Part shown: positions 51,001 through 60,033 of the stretch, one piece after another
Layout: each line of letters starts with the position of its first letter
How positions within the stretch are numbered: the stretch's first letter is position 1
Assembly: GCA_016720595.1 (NCBI GenBank)
Contig: JADKKI010000072.1
Location: forward strand, 372,001-436,000
Length of the DNA stretch: 64,000 nt
Source: Myxococcales bacterium
Lineage (GTDB): Bacteria > Myxococcota_A > Polyangia > Haliangiales > Haliangiaceae
Reading direction: 5' to 3'
Notes under the pieces: model-generated
The model's database searches: none
What the model saw: only the letters and a program-made list of their open reading frames with translations
What the model was told of the DNA's origin: nothing
Translations under genes and position numbers: made by a program

Positions 51001-51035
51001 AACTGCTCCTCCGCCTGATCGAGCTCGGCGACCAT
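48021..51035 (-). CDS. Hanks-type Ser/Thr kinase with PEGA domains and TonB-like C-terminus
   Basis: The 1004-residue protein has an N-terminal kinase domain (about 14-280) with the Gly loop LGVGGMATVH, Lys47 (MVALKRL), HRDVSPSN (151-158) and VIDFG (171-173); all catalytic residues are present. A long low-complexity, Ser/Pro/Gly-rich region follows to about 620, then one transmembrane helix, two PEGA repeats (about 660-740 and 745-820), a Pro/Ala-rich linker and a C-terminal TonB/AgmX-like domain (KVCIDATGRVTAADM, WQYAPYKQSGVPTPACF). The open frame continues upstream into bolA without a stop, but the ATG at 51035 gives a complete kinase. It would link cytoplasmic phosphorylation to the periplasm. 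Confidence 0.85.
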   Translation of the reverse strand: MVAELDQAEEQFGPYLVYERLGVGGMATVHRALERGIEGFERMVALKRLLPHLAEDASFIKSFVREAKLASLLNHVNIVQIFELGRVGTEYFISMEYLDGRDIRRILRHARKVTGPPPVHITVGILIQLCEALDYAHNKGDEEGQPLKLVHRDVSPSNILVTSAGHVKVIDFGIAKAQSSALRTQTGRIKGKLAYMAPEAITGKELDARSDLFAVGVIAHELLTARPLFASKNEYQTLLKVQRGDIMPPSTFNQACPPELDAIVLRALARDPDQRFSSASELRDDLIEMRRQYNLQTGYRDITQWIDWAFSLEIPTAGFSGQHTLDTTQHSDVVDVADVRPSRHKTPKPSARAEEDDAVEIAWGGGGEEDVDAGPVVLDDIPDVSEKHKGYSQPTYADPDAAEPDDDIPTPAPSHGSRSRSRELPTQADSSLSFPPVNEARLPGGSGNGSSPGSYGGSGGGSAVGSQRGSNPLRSRRGTEPGHTPAPPSNRPSGRRDALTTDPDGKSLDDLVMEGADATLTDLQASSTSPMIAAVPREPTVRFKPSTIQPATKPVAKPIQTPVQIPVGIPVKSVRTKPGYSPAKAATSAPPADPPRVTSQRLRPKTTSPPPVGTGVVGADRKGPRRTLVIIAGILSAGACATAITLYITRGQDTVTAVNEEPAPRVAPRTVGTVKFDTEPADANITIDGKLVHTGSPWVTELEAGVHQLQLETKGHKSWLTSIELTAHETQTLRVVLEPIGTAALVVDATLALRTTPAGLDAILDGKLLPTKTPIKMPLAVGPHSIVLQQDGVEVWRQDLVAKAAAVYEFSPAMDAEHQRERAKRAQPKKDARVQPAPTADDPAPAPIAPAPVVPAANPGAATTPIEAPKTTPAEEPKTPPVPTPAEVAKPAPATPTVAQANPLPPTAPPAGKGPVTVPPSAVTKLSGTTPEIGKSKNIDLPSVVAAKVCIDATGRVTAADMITKIERRAAEDLAGAIRTWQYAPYKQSGVPTPACFAISFRVK

Positions 51036-51120
51036 TTCCGTCGTCAGCCCAAGGATCGCACGGCGGAGACCCGGGCGACATGCCGAAACAGCGCTTTTGT
51101 TCCGGGTAGTTCCGAGGCGA

Positions 51121-51350
51121 TCACTCGTCCGGGGTCTTGAGGTCGAGGTCAACGCGTGGATCGGGCCCTTCATCTCCTCGGCGAGGGCCGCCATCACCAG
51201 CCGATGGCGCTGGAGGAGCGACATCCCGGCGAACCCGGCCGAGACGATCGAGGCCTGCCAGTGGTCGGCGGTCCCGGTCAGGTCCTTCATGTCGACCCGC
51301 GCATCGGGGAGGGCCAGGCGGAGCTTGGCGATGATGTCCTCGGCCTTCAT
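51121..51350 (-). CDS. bolA: BolA-family protein, apparently frameshifted near its end
   Basis: BolA proteins work with monothiol glutaredoxins in iron-sulfur handling. The product starts [22 protein letters not shown] and continues through [24 protein letters not shown] to KGPIHAL. In the given sequence the frame then runs on into the kinase gene. Adding one C on the plus strand next to the CAA at 51150-51152 (one G on the coding strand) restores LDLKTPDE and a stop at 51121-51123, giving a normal 76-residue BolA. So a one-base deletion, natural or from sequencing, is likely. The ATG overlaps the kbl stop (ATGA). Confidence 0.75.
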
Positions 51351-52543
51351 GCCTGGGCCCCGAGCACGCCGAGCTCTCCGCCCACGATCCGGAACGCCTC
51401 GATCGCTCGATCGACGTCGTCGAACGAGTGCGCGGCCGAGAGCTGGACCCGGATCCGGGCCTGGCCGCGGGGCACCACGGGGAACGCGAACCCGATCACG
51501 TAGATGCCGTGCGCGAGCATCCGCTGCGCCATCTCGACGGCGAGCTTGGCATCGCCCAGCATCACCGGCGCGATCGCGTGGGTGCCGGGCCGGATCGCGA
51601 GCCCGGCGGCGGTCATGCCGGTGCGGAACCGCTGCGTGTTGGCCTCGAGCTTGTCGCGCAGCGCCGTCGACTCGCTGACGATCGAGATCGCCTCGATCGA
51701 TCCAGCGACGATCGGCGGCGCGAGCGTGTTCGAGAACAGGTATGGCCGCGAGCGGTTGCGGAGGAGGTCGATGATCTCGCGCTTGCCCGAGGTGAACCCG
51801 CCGGAGGCGCCGCCGAGCGCCTTCCCGAGCGTCGAGGTGTAGACATCGACGCGATCCATGCACCCGCGGAGCTCGGCGGAGCCGCGGCCCGTCTTGCCGA
51901 CGAAGCCCGTGGCGTGGCTGTCGTCCACCATCACGAGCGCGCCGTACTTGTCGGCGAGATCGCAGATCGCATCGATCCGCGCGATGTCGCCGTCCATCGA
52001 GAACACGCCGTCGGTGGCGATCATCCGCAGCCGCTTGCCCGCGGTGGCGACGAGCTTGGCCTCGAGATCGTTCAGGTCGTCGTGCTCGTAGCGGTGGCGC
52101 TCGGCCTTGCACAGCCGGATGCCGTCGATGATCGACGCGTGGTTGAGCGCGTCGGAGATGATCGCGTCGTCCTCGCCGAGCAGGGTCTCGAACAGGCCGC
52201 CGTTGGCGTCGAAGCACGAGCCGTACAGGATCGTGTCCTCGGTGCCGAGGAACTTCGAGACGCTGGCCTCGAGCTCCTTGTGCTTGTCCTGCGTGCCGCA
52301 GATGAACCGCACGCTCGACAGGCCGTACCCGCGATCCTCGAGCGCCTGGCGCGCCGCCGCGATCACGCGCGGGTGGCTCGAGAGGCCGAGGTAGTTGTTG
52401 GCGCAGAAGTTCACGACCTCCTTGCCGTTGGTGCGGATGTGCGCGGCCTGCGGCGAGGTGATCGTGCGCTCGTGCTTCCACAGGCCGGCGCTCTCGATCT
52501 CGGCGAGCGTCGACGCGAACACGGACTTGGCTTGCGTGTACAT
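51347..52543 (-). CDS. kbl: glycine C-acetyltransferase (2-amino-3-ketobutyrate CoA ligase)
   Basis: Kbl cleaves 2-amino-3-ketobutyrate with CoA to glycine and acetyl-CoA, the second step of threonine breakdown. The 398-residue PLP enzyme has [23 protein letters not shown], the PLP-binding [10 protein letters not shown] and the Schiff-base lysine in [12 protein letters not shown]. Length and motifs fit Kbl closely; other alpha-oxoamine synthases are less likely. GAGGGG precedes the ATG. It partners with the threonine dehydrogenase gene at 56875-57849. Confidence 0.95.
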   Translation of the reverse strand: MYTQAKSVFASTLAEIESAGLWKHERTITSPQAAHIRTNGKEVVNFCANNYLGLSSHPRVIAAARQALEDRGYGLSSVRFICGTQDKHKELEASVSKFLGTEDTILYGSCFDANGGLFETLLGEDDAIISDALNHASIIDGIRLCKAERHRYEHDDLNDLEAKLVATAGKRLRMIATDGVFSMDGDIARIDAICDLADKYGALVMVDDSHATGFVGKTGRGSAELRGCMDRVDVYTSTLGKALGGASGGFTSGKREIIDLLRNRSRPYLFSNTLAPPIVAGSIEAISIVSESTALRDKLEANTQRFRTGMTAAGLAIRPGTHAIAPVMLGDAKLAVEMAQRMLAHGIYVIGFAFPVVPRGQARIRVQLSAAHSFDDVDRAIEAFRIVGGELGVLGAQA

Positions 52544-52581
52544 GCGGACCCCTCGGATATCACATCGTGACCACGCTGAAC

Positions 52582-52587
52582 TATCCT
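52582..52587 (+). promoter_or_regulatory. putative -10 box of a leaderless transcript
   Basis: TATCCT ends 7 bases before the ATG at 52595, within the 51-base gap to the divergent kbl gene. Confidence 0.4.
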
Positions 52588-52594
52588 CCCTCGC

Positions 52595-54103
52595 ATGCGC
52601 TGGTGGATCCCGCTCGTGCTCGCCCTCTCGGTGACGGGGGCGGCGTGCAAGAAGCCTCCGGATCCCGAGCAGCAGCTCGCCGAGGCCCTCGCCGTGAGCT
52701 CGGACGTCCTGGTTCGGGTCGACGCGCCAGGGCTGGGGCTCTCCGAGATCGAGCAGAGGATCGCGGTCCCTCTGGAGCAGGCGCTCGTGGGGATCGCGAA
52801 GGTCGAGGCGATCGACACCCGCATCCGCGCCGGCCACCTGGAGGTCGTGTTGAGGGTGGCGGCGGGGGAGGATGCTCGCTCGATCGCACTCGAGGTCGCC
52901 ATGCGGTCGAGCGCCGCGGCGAAGCTGCTGGCCTCGTCCGCGTCGCGACCGGTGGTGGCGCTCGAGCCGAGATCGGGGGGCGTGATGCGGTTCGAATCGA
53001 TGTCCGAGCGTCCTCAGCCGATCGACATGCCAGGGGTGCAGCGCATGCAGATCTGCGGTCCCGCGCTTGGCCGTGAGGTGGTGATCGATCCCGCAAAGCT
53101 CGTCCAGGCCAGCGTGGCGATCGACGACGTGCTCGCCGCCCTCGACACGCGTCCGGTGCGGCTCGCCGACGCGCCGTTGCCCGGCGGCCATCGGCTCGGC
53201 GACGTCGCGAGCATCGGCGAGGTGGATGGCTCGGACTGCCATGTCGTGAGCGGCGCGACCCACCTCGCGAGCCTGCACCACACCAGCTGGAGCGTGGAGA
53301 TGTACGACGCGTTGAGCCGAGCGGGATGGAGGCCCACGAAGCTGCTGGGAGGGCAGGTGGAGGTGCTGATCGGGTTCGATGGTGCCGGGACGGAGCTCGT
53401 CGCGCGCGTGGCCCGGAACCTCCAGGGACAGCCGGGCATCGACGGTGCGATCGCGATGGAGGAGCGCGGTCCGCCGCACGTGGGCCGCATCATCTTTCAT
53501 CCGTCGTGGGACGCGAAGGTCCGCGAGGCCGTGCGCGCGTCGGTGGCGGCGGTGCCCGGGGTGCACGTGATCGAGCTGATCGAGGCGAGTGGACAGCGCG
53601 CGGAGGCGATCGTGACCGGACCAGATCGCCGCGCCTTGATCGAGGGTACGCGCACGGCGCTGCTCGAGCTCGGGAAGGTGGATCCCGAAGGTGGGGCTGG
53701 CTGTGTTGGATGTGACCTCGTCGCGCAGCTCGAGCTCCAGCTCGCAGAGAGCGCCAGCCCGCTCGCTCGGCGCCTCCCGGGGCTGTTGCGTCGCGAGGGG
53801 ATCGAGGTGAGCTCGAGCGGCGGTTCGCCACTGCGTGTCCGGATCGATCAGGGGATCGAGCTGTCGCCTCAGGTGGTGGCCGAGGTGCCGGTTCGCACCA
53901 GCGCCGGGACAACCGCACCGCTGTCGTCCGTCGCCGCGCTGGCGATCACGGAGCGACCCGCGATGCTGCTCCGCCACGACGGCCAGGCCGCGGTGATCGT
54001 GTGGAAGCGGCCGTGGAAGGCGACGATCTACGGCGCGAAGGAGACGCTGCAGAAGGCGTTCCCGGGTGCGCCGGTCCGCGAGGCCTACTCCGCGTTGTGG
54101 TGA
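52595..54103 (+). CDS. lipoprotein resembling RND efflux porter domains without membrane segments
   Basis: The 502-residue product has a lipoprotein signal (VTGAACKK, Cys18). The mature part reads like the periplasmic porter domains of RND (AcrB/CusA) pumps: [21 protein letters not shown] and [15 protein letters not shown] at the start, then [12 protein letters not shown], and near the end [19 protein letters not shown] and [20 protein letters not shown]. None of the twelve membrane helices of a real RND pump is present. It is therefore a stand-alone, lipid-anchored relative. No membrane-fusion protein or TolC gene is adjacent. The homology is judged by eye and needs a profile search. Confidence 0.6.
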   Translation: MRWWIPLVLALSVTGAACKKPPDPEQQLAEALAVSSDVLVRVDAPGLGLSEIEQRIAVPLEQALVGIAKVEAIDTRIRAGHLEVVLRVAAGEDARSIALEVAMRSSAAAKLLASSASRPVVALEPRSGGVMRFESMSERPQPIDMPGVQRMQICGPALGREVVIDPAKLVQASVAIDDVLAALDTRPVRLADAPLPGGHRLGDVASIGEVDGSDCHVVSGATHLASLHHTSWSVEMYDALSRAGWRPTKLLGGQVEVLIGFDGAGTELVARVARNLQGQPGIDGAIAMEERGPPHVGRIIFHPSWDAKVREAVRASVAAVPGVHVIELIEASGQRAEAIVTGPDRRALIEGTRTALLELGKVDPEGGAGCVGCDLVAQLELQLAESASPLARRLPGLLRREGIEVSSSGGSPLRVRIDQGIELSPQVVAEVPVRTSAGTTAPLSSVAALAITERPAMLLRHDGQAAVIVWKRPWKATIYGAKETLQKAFPGAPVREAYSALW

Positions 54104-54165
54104 GCCCGACGTGATCTGGGGGCGAAACCCTGTCACGCGAGGCCGGGGTCTGCGTTGATCCCAGC

Positions 54166-56871
54166 GTGAAGTCCAGCACCCGGCTCGGCGTCGTCGTCCT
54201 CTCGCTCGCGGTCGTGGCCGTCGTGGTCACCCGTCTCCTCGGCCTGTGGGGCGGCGGGACCACGACGCCGCCCGTGGCGAAGGCACCACCCACCGCGCCT
54301 GGCCCGACCACCACCGCACCTCCGCCGGCCGCACCTGCGAGCTCGGGCGGGGCGATGCAGCGGCGCCCCGAGCTGGCCTACGACGATGACCCTGCCGGCA
54401 CGATCCGGCTCGAGGGCCAGGTGATCGATGACAAGGACCAGCCGGTCGCCGGGGCCCGGGTCGCGATCGACGCGAACCCGACCAAGACCGTGGTGACCGA
54501 GGCCGACGGCGGCTTCACGTTCGAGGGGCTGATCGCGCGCGACTACCGCGTCGAGGCGACCGCGGCGGATGGCTACGCCGGGCCCGCGCGCGTGCGGCTG
54601 ACCGCGACGCCGGAGCCGGTGACGTTGCGCCTGCACCAGGCCGGGCAGGTCGAGGTGGTGGTCACCGGGCCCGATGGTGCGGCGATCAAGGACGCGGCGG
54701 TCGAGCTGCGATCGACCCTGCTGTGGACGGCCACGACGGGCGCCGATGGTGTGGCCACGCTGCGCGGCGTGGGCGCGGTGTGGGCGCCGCTCGCGGTCCG
54801 CGCGACGGGCTTCGCACCGGCGGCGATGATGCTCTCGACCACCGGAGATCCGGCGGCAGCGACGCGGATCGCGATCACGCTCGGCAAGGGCGCGGCGATC
54901 GCCGGCAAGGTGCTCGACGAGGCAGGCAAGCCGGTGGCCGGCGCGCGCGTGGTCGCGACGGCAATGTCGGAGCCGTTCCCGGTCGTCGATCCGCGGCGCG
55001 ACGGCGTGGAATCTTCCGCCGATGGCTCGTTCTCGATCCCCGCCCTCGCGGCCGGTACCTGGCGCCTCACCGCGACGCACGCGGATCGCGCGCCCGGCAT
55101 GAGCACGCCGATCACGATCGACGGGATCCACGAGCGCACCGGCGTCCAGCTCGTGCTCGAAGCCGGCGCGGTGCTGCGCGGCGTGGTCAAGGATCCCAAG
55201 GGCGCGCCGGTGGCCTCGGCCGACGTGCGGATCGTGGTGCGCGGGCACACGTTCTGGCGCGCGCGGCGCGAGGCGTTCACCGGCGCCGATGGCACGTTCA
55301 CGATCCGCGGGCTGCCGCGTCGCGCCGTCGACGTCGTGGCCTCGCACGAGCGTGGCGCCTCGCCGATCGTCGCGGCGGATCTCGCGGCCAAGCTCGAGCT
55401 CGAGGTCACGCTCACGCTCGACGTCGTCGGTGCGCTCGAGGGCACGGTGGTCGACAGCACCGGGCAGCCGATCGGCGATGCACAGGTGATCGCGGAGCCG
55501 GTGTGGAGCGGTGGCACGGCCGATCGCGAGGCGTGGAGCGTGCGCGGCGAGCACCAGACCGTGACCGATCAGGCGGGCGCGTTCCGGTTCGCGGGGCTGC
55601 CCGAGGCCTCGTACCGCGTTCGCGCGGCGCGCCCGGGTGCCTCCGAGGCCGCGCTCGAGCTCGCGCAGACGCATGTCGCCAAGCCCGGTGATCCGAAGCT
55701 GCGGATCGTCCTTGGCGCCGATGGCCGCGTCACCGGCAAGGTCGTGTTCGCCGATGGCAAGGTCCCGGCCTCGTTCACGGTGGCACTCGGTGCGAGCCCG
55801 CCCACCCCGTTCGCGACCAAGGACGGCGCGTTCAGCATCCCCGCGGTCGCCGGCACCCACGCGCTCGTCGTCGATGGTCGCGGCTTCCTCGCCTCGAAGG
55901 CGAAGGACGTGGTGATCGTCGAGGGCAAGGCCACCGATGCGGGCACGATCACCGTGCTCCCGGGGCGCTCGATCTCCGGCCGCGTACTCGACGCATCGGG
56001 GGTGCCGGTCGCCAAGGCGAAGGTCGCGGCGGGGATGCTGCTCACCGGCGGTGGCGCGGAGCTCTACATCCCCGACGAGAGCATCGGCGCGAAGGACACC
56101 GAGACCGACGCCGAGGGCAGGTTCACGCTCGAGGGGTTCCCGCCCGCAGCGGTGACCGTGATCGCCGGCAAGGCGGAGGTCGGGCGGAGCTCCAGTGTCC
56201 GGATCCCCGCGGGCCCCGACAGCGCGCGGCTCGAGCTCGTGCTGCAGGCCACGGCGGGCCTCGCCGGCACCGTCACGCGCGAGGGCAAGCCGCTCGGTGA
56301 CACGGTGGTGATCGCGAACCCGATCGGCGCCTCGAGCGCCTCGTTCTTCGTGACCACCGGGGCCGACGGGACGTTCGCTCTCGACGCGCTCGCTCCCGGC
56401 CCGTACCTCGTCTATCCGATGATCGGCGGTGGCGGGAATCGGCCGAAGGACATGTACATCCGCAAGGTCGAGGTGGTGATCGGAACCCGCACCAACGTGA
56501 CGATCGATGCCACGCCGGGGCCGGTGACGCTGAGCCTCACCGTGAAGACCACGGCGGGTGCCAAGGTGCCGATGGCCCAGGTGTTCGCGGTCCAGGCCAC
56601 CGTCACGCCGCACACGGTGAGCGAGCTGCGCGACATCGACCAGCTGCCGGTGTTCGGCGACACGCCGCTGCCGGTGTACATCCGCGGCGCGATGGACGGA
56701 GCCGCGGAGATCCCGGGCATGCGGCCGGGCAAGCACACGATCTGCATCGTGCCGATGACCGGACCGCCGCCCGACGACCTCGATACGCTGCCGCTGACCT
56801 GCGTGCCGGCCACGCTCGGCTCCGCGCCCAAGGCGAAGCTCGACGTCGTGGTGCCGGCGCCGAAGCCCTAG
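54166..56871 (+). CDS. membrane-anchored protein with tandem carboxypeptidase-regulatory-like domains
   Basis: The 901-residue product has an N-terminal signal or anchor helix (about 7-25), a Pro/Thr-rich spacer and then about eight Ig-like repeats of the carboxypeptidase-regulatory type, each with a phrase like [18 protein letters not shown]...GGFTFEGL (for example [51 protein letters not shown]). Such domains are common in large adhesins and secreted proteins of Myxococcota. GTG start. It follows the RND-like lipoprotein gene by 62 bases. Confidence 0.8.
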   Translation: MKSSTRLGVVVLSLAVVAVVVTRLLGLWGGGTTTPPVAKAPPTAPGPTTTAPPPAAPASSGGAMQRRPELAYDDDPAGTIRLEGQVIDDKDQPVAGARVAIDANPTKTVVTEADGGFTFEGLIARDYRVEATAADGYAGPARVRLTATPEPVTLRLHQAGQVEVVVTGPDGAAIKDAAVELRSTLLWTATTGADGVATLRGVGAVWAPLAVRATGFAPAAMMLSTTGDPAAATRIAITLGKGAAIAGKVLDEAGKPVAGARVVATAMSEPFPVVDPRRDGVESSADGSFSIPALAAGTWRLTATHADRAPGMSTPITIDGIHERTGVQLVLEAGAVLRGVVKDPKGAPVASADVRIVVRGHTFWRARREAFTGADGTFTIRGLPRRAVDVVASHERGASPIVAADLAAKLELEVTLTLDVVGALEGTVVDSTGQPIGDAQVIAEPVWSGGTADREAWSVRGEHQTVTDQAGAFRFAGLPEASYRVRAARPGASEAALELAQTHVAKPGDPKLRIVLGADGRVTGKVVFADGKVPASFTVALGASPPTPFATKDGAFSIPAVAGTHALVVDGRGFLASKAKDVVIVEGKATDAGTITVLPGRSISGRVLDASGVPVAKAKVAAGMLLTGGGAELYIPDESIGAKDTETDAEGRFTLEGFPPAAVTVIAGKAEVGRSSSVRIPAGPDSARLELVLQATAGLAGTVTREGKPLGDTVVIANPIGASSASFFVTTGADGTFALDALAPGPYLVYPMIGGGGNRPKDMYIRKVEVVIGTRTNVTIDATPGPVTLSLTVKTTAGAKVPMAQVFAVQATVTPHTVSELRDIDQLPVFGDTPLPVYIRGAMDGAAEIPGMRPGKHTICIVPMTGPPPDDLDTLPLTCVPATLGSAPKAKLDVVVPAPKP

Positions 56872-56874
56872 CGC

Positions 56875-57849
56875 TCAGTGCGACGACAGGATCGCGCCGA
56901 GCTCGAGCATCCGGCGCACGCGCGGGATCAGATCGTCGGACATCCCGTCGAGGTCGTACTTCGGCTTCCAGCCCCAGTCGTTGCGCGCGGCCGTGTCGTC
57001 GAGAGACTTCGGCCACGAATCGAGGATCGCCTGGCGCCGCGGATCCGGCGAGTAGCTGAACTTCGCATCGGGGAGCACGCGCTGCACCGACGTGGCGATC
57101 TGGTCCGCGCGTGGTGAGAACGCGGCGATGTTGTAGATGCTCCGCGTGAGCTTGCTGCGATCGGCCATCGAGAGCTCGAGCAGCGCGCGCACACCATCGG
57201 GCATGTACATCAACGGGATCCGCGTATCGGCGCGCGCGAACGCCTCGTAGCCGCCCTTGCGCACGCCGTCGACGTACATGAACAGCGCATAGTCGCTCGA
57301 GCCGCCGCCGGGCATCGCCGCGGAGATCAGGCCAGGGAACCGCACGCCGCGACAGTCGACATCGAACTTCTTCGTGTAGTACGCGCACAGCAGCTCGCCG
57401 GCGACCTTGGTGACGCCGTACATCGTGGTGGGGTGGAGCGCGACGTCATCGGGCGTGGGATCCGGCAACGGGCCGCTCGGCGGGGGGCCGAACACCGCGA
57501 TGCTCGACGTGAAGATCAGCCGCTTGACCGCGGTCTTGCGGCAGGCCTCGAGCACGTTCCAGGTCCCCGTCTGGTTGACGTCGTAGGCGAGCTTGGGATC
57601 CTTCTCGCCGCGCGCCGAGAGGATCGCCGCGAGGTGGAACACCAGCTCGGGCTTCACCTTCTCGAACATCCGCTCGGTGGCCGGCCCGTCGGTGACATCC
57701 AGGCGCTGCCAGGACTCGCCGCCCGCGTGGGCGTGGCTCGGCGGGCGTGGGGCGAGATCGGTGGAGGTGACTTCGTGGCCGCCGGCGACGAGCGCGCCGA
57801 TCAGGTCGTGACCGATCTGGCCACCGGCACCGGTGAGGAGGATCTTCAT
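56875..57849 (-). CDS. tdh: L-threonine 3-dehydrogenase (epimerase-type)
   Basis: This short-chain-type enzyme oxidises threonine to 2-amino-3-ketobutyrate with NAD, supplying Kbl. The 324-residue protein has GAGGQIGHDLI, FHLAAILSARGE, the SSIAVFGP strand, the YGVTK catalytic pair (about 143-147) and GVRFPGLIS, as in epimerase-like threonine dehydrogenases. This differs from the zinc-dependent Tdh of E. coli. Kbl is encoded about 4 kb away on the same strand, separated by two genes on the other strand. GC-rich, no clear ribosome binding site. Confidence 0.85.
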   Translation of the reverse strand: MKILLTGAGGQIGHDLIGALVAGGHEVTSTDLAPRPPSHAHAGGESWQRLDVTDGPATERMFEKVKPELVFHLAAILSARGEKDPKLAYDVNQTGTWNVLEACRKTAVKRLIFTSSIAVFGPPPSGPLPDPTPDDVALHPTTMYGVTKVAGELLCAYYTKKFDVDCRGVRFPGLISAAMPGGGSSDYALFMYVDGVRKGGYEAFARADTRIPLMYMPDGVRALLELSMADRSKLTRSIYNIAAFSPRADQIATSVQRVLPDAKFSYSPDPRRQAILDSWPKSLDDTAARNDWGWKPKYDLDGMSDDLIPRVRRMLELGAILSSH

Positions 57850-57888
57850 GCGCCGCGCATCATGCCACCGCGGCCGCCAGTCAGGCCA

Positions 57889-58713
57889 TCAGTCGGGGCA
57901 GTCCTGCTTGATCGGCAGCTTGCCGGACCACAGCGACGTCCCGGCCGCGCGGACCTCACCGGTCACGGTGAAGTTCGAGCACGCCTGGTAGACGTCCTCC
58001 TCGAACTGCGCGTCGAAGAACGGGGCGCCGGCCTCGTCGTGCTCGAAGTCGCCCTTCTTGGGCGTGCCCTTGCCCGCGATCCCGAGGCTGACCTCGTACT
58101 TCACGCCGGTCTCTGACTTCGGCGCGACGATGCTGCAGTAGAACGTGGTCTCCATCCGGGGCTTCAGCTTGGCTCCGTTCCCCGGCCACTTGAGGAGCGT
58201 GCCGTCCTGCGCGGAGTAGTGGCAGCGGAGCGTGCCGGCGATCTTCTTCGGCTTGGGGCAGGTCGCCGCGACCTTGAAGGTCTCGCTCCACACCGTCATG
58301 TCCTCGGCGCTGAGCGACTCGTCGTCGAGCGACGCGCCGATCGTGAACGGCTCGCACGTCTTGTAGTCGACGTTGACCGCGAACGGCTTGTCGAGCCGGA
58401 ACTCGACGCCATCCTGCGTGTCGGCGAGCGGGCCGAACCTGGCCTCGGGCTGGGTCGACAGCGTGGAGCTCTGGGTGATGTGCGGCAACAGATGGCCCTT
58501 GAGCTCTGCCGCCTTGTACTTGCCGAGGCTGTCGACGCGGATCGTGCACCACAGCTCCTCGGTGAGCTTGGCTGCCTTCCCGGACTTGATCGGCAGCCCC
58601 GACATGCACTCGACGTGCGCCTTGACCTTGCCGCCCGCGTGCGCGGGACTCGCGACCAGCATCCCTGCGAGCACGCCACCGACCACCACCAGCGATCCAG
58701 AGCGATAGACCAT
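57889..58713 (-). CDS. secreted hypothetical protein (paralogue of 58873 product)
   Basis: A 274-residue secreted protein (signal ending PAHAG). It contains two or three copies of a beta-rich module with the pattern CEPFTIGASLDD ... VWSETFKVAATCPKPK and CSNFTVTGEVRAAG ... KLPIKQDCPD. The first module matches CESFDITGTVTDA ... VVFSKTLKVVQTCPK in the divergent neighbour, so the two genes are head-to-head paralogues. GGGAGG lies upstream of the ATG at 58713. Function unknown. Confidence 0.65.
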   Translation of the reverse strand: MVYRSGSLVVVGGVLAGMLVASPAHAGGKVKAHVECMSGLPIKSGKAAKLTEELWCTIRVDSLGKYKAAELKGHLLPHITQSSTLSTQPEARFGPLADTQDGVEFRLDKPFAVNVDYKTCEPFTIGASLDDESLSAEDMTVWSETFKVAATCPKPKKIAGTLRCHYSAQDGTLLKWPGNGAKLKPRMETTFYCSIVAPKSETGVKYEVSLGIAGKGTPKKGDFEHDEAGAPFFDAQFEEDVYQACSNFTVTGEVRAAGTSLWSGKLPIKQDCPD

Positions 58714-58872
58714 GATTGCCTCCCTGCCCCCAGACGATCGAGGGCCCGCGTTGTTCACGTCAAGCGTTGGCGGGCCGTTCTCGATCGACTACATGTGCGC
58801 CGTGGATTCTCGCCCCCGCGTTGAACAAGGCGGCGGCGGCCTCGGTCTACGATGGTCGAGGAGGTTCGAGCG

Positions 58873-60027
58873 ATGAACTATCGTGTGCTCGCGTCGATGA
58901 CGCTCGCGGTGTCCACCATCGGTGCAGCCCCGGCGCTGGCCGGCAAGCCCAAGGTCGAGCTGCTGTGCGGTGTGTTCGTGAAGGATGCGATCACGGACAT
59001 CGTTCCCAACCCGAAGAACCCGAAGATCGATCAGCCGGTGGCGTGCGCGCTCCACCTGCCCGATGCCGTCAAGGGCGTGTTCAAGGGCGTGATCACCACG
59101 CGTCGCCACCTGGTCAATCCGACCACGGGTGATCGCGCCGACGTGGAGGTCATGGGCGAGGGCGGTGAGCTCTCGCACAAGCCGGGCGCCGAGGCCGTGG
59201 ATGTCGAGGTGGTGATGACGCCCAGCAAGGAGAACAGCCAGGGCGAGATCCCGTTCGAGCCGTGCGAGAGCTTCGACATCACCGGCACGGTGACCGACGC
59301 CAGTGGCGTCGTGTTCTCGAAGACGCTCAAGGTCGTGCAGACCTGCCCCAAGGCGAAGGCTGCACCACCGCCCGCCCCCGAGCGGCGCGCGCCTCCGCCA
59401 CCCCCGCCGAGGCCGGCGCCGTCGGGTGGTGGTGCGGGCAATCCGGTCGCGGATGATCTGTTCACGTTCCGCGAGAAGGAGACCTGGACCGCGTACGACC
59501 TGCAGCTCGACGATGGCCTCGGCTACGTGATCGGGAGCTGCTTCGATCCGGGCACGAACCGCGCGTGCTTCGCGCAGGTGTTCACCCAGAAGGGCAAGGA
59601 GCTGGCGAAGGTCGACGTCACCGACATCAGCGGCGAGGGCGGCGATGGCGTCGACCAGGGCAAGATCGCAGGGGCGCGCGGGGAGCTCGCGAAGGCGCTC
59701 AAGGGCGCCAGCGGGAACAAGCTCGTCGAGCACGTGATGGGGGCCAAGAAGGTCAGCTACGACCAGCTCGGCTTCACGTGGGACAAGAAGAAGGGCGTGC
59801 TGACGGTCCTGGACGGCAAGAAGACGTTCAAGAAGCACGACATCAAGAAGCTGCTCGGCAAGAACAACGCGGTGAGCGCGCTCTCCGTGTACTTCTTCGA
59901 GGCGGGGAGCCCGCCCGCGGCGATCATCGCGATCGAGTACGCGTTCACCGGCGGCGAGTACGACGCCATCCAGAGCGAGCACAAGTTCCTCGTCGTGCCG
60001 CTCCCCGAGGCGATGAGCGGGGATTGA
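58873..60027 (+). CDS. secreted hypothetical protein (paralogue of 57889 product)
   Basis: A 384-residue secreted protein (signal ending APALAG). N-terminal half carries the same Cys-containing beta module as the divergent gene (CESFDITG ... VQTCPKAK); a Pro-rich hinge (about 178-200) leads to a second domain of about 190 residues without recognised family. The start at 58873 is chosen for its strong GAGGAGG site 8 bases upstream rather than the in-frame ATG at 58852. It converges with the copper monooxygenase-like gene. Confidence 0.65.
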   Translation: MNYRVLASMTLAVSTIGAAPALAGKPKVELLCGVFVKDAITDIVPNPKNPKIDQPVACALHLPDAVKGVFKGVITTRRHLVNPTTGDRADVEVMGEGGELSHKPGAEAVDVEVVMTPSKENSQGEIPFEPCESFDITGTVTDASGVVFSKTLKVVQTCPKAKAAPPPAPERRAPPPPPPRPAPSGGGAGNPVADDLFTFREKETWTAYDLQLDDGLGYVIGSCFDPGTNRACFAQVFTQKGKELAKVDVTDISGEGGDGVDQGKIAGARGELAKALKGASGNKLVEHVMGAKKVSYDQLGFTWDKKKGVLTVLDGKKTFKKHDIKKLLGKNNAVSALSVYFFEAGSPPAAIIAIEYAFTGGEYDAIQSEHKFLVVPLPEAMSGD

Positions 60028-60033
60028 GTCGGT

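Noticed and set aside
48021..52481. Single giant gene joining BolA and the kinase
   Set aside because: A one-base correction restores a normal BolA stop, and the kinase has its own ATG with a complete N-terminal lobe. Treated as two genes.
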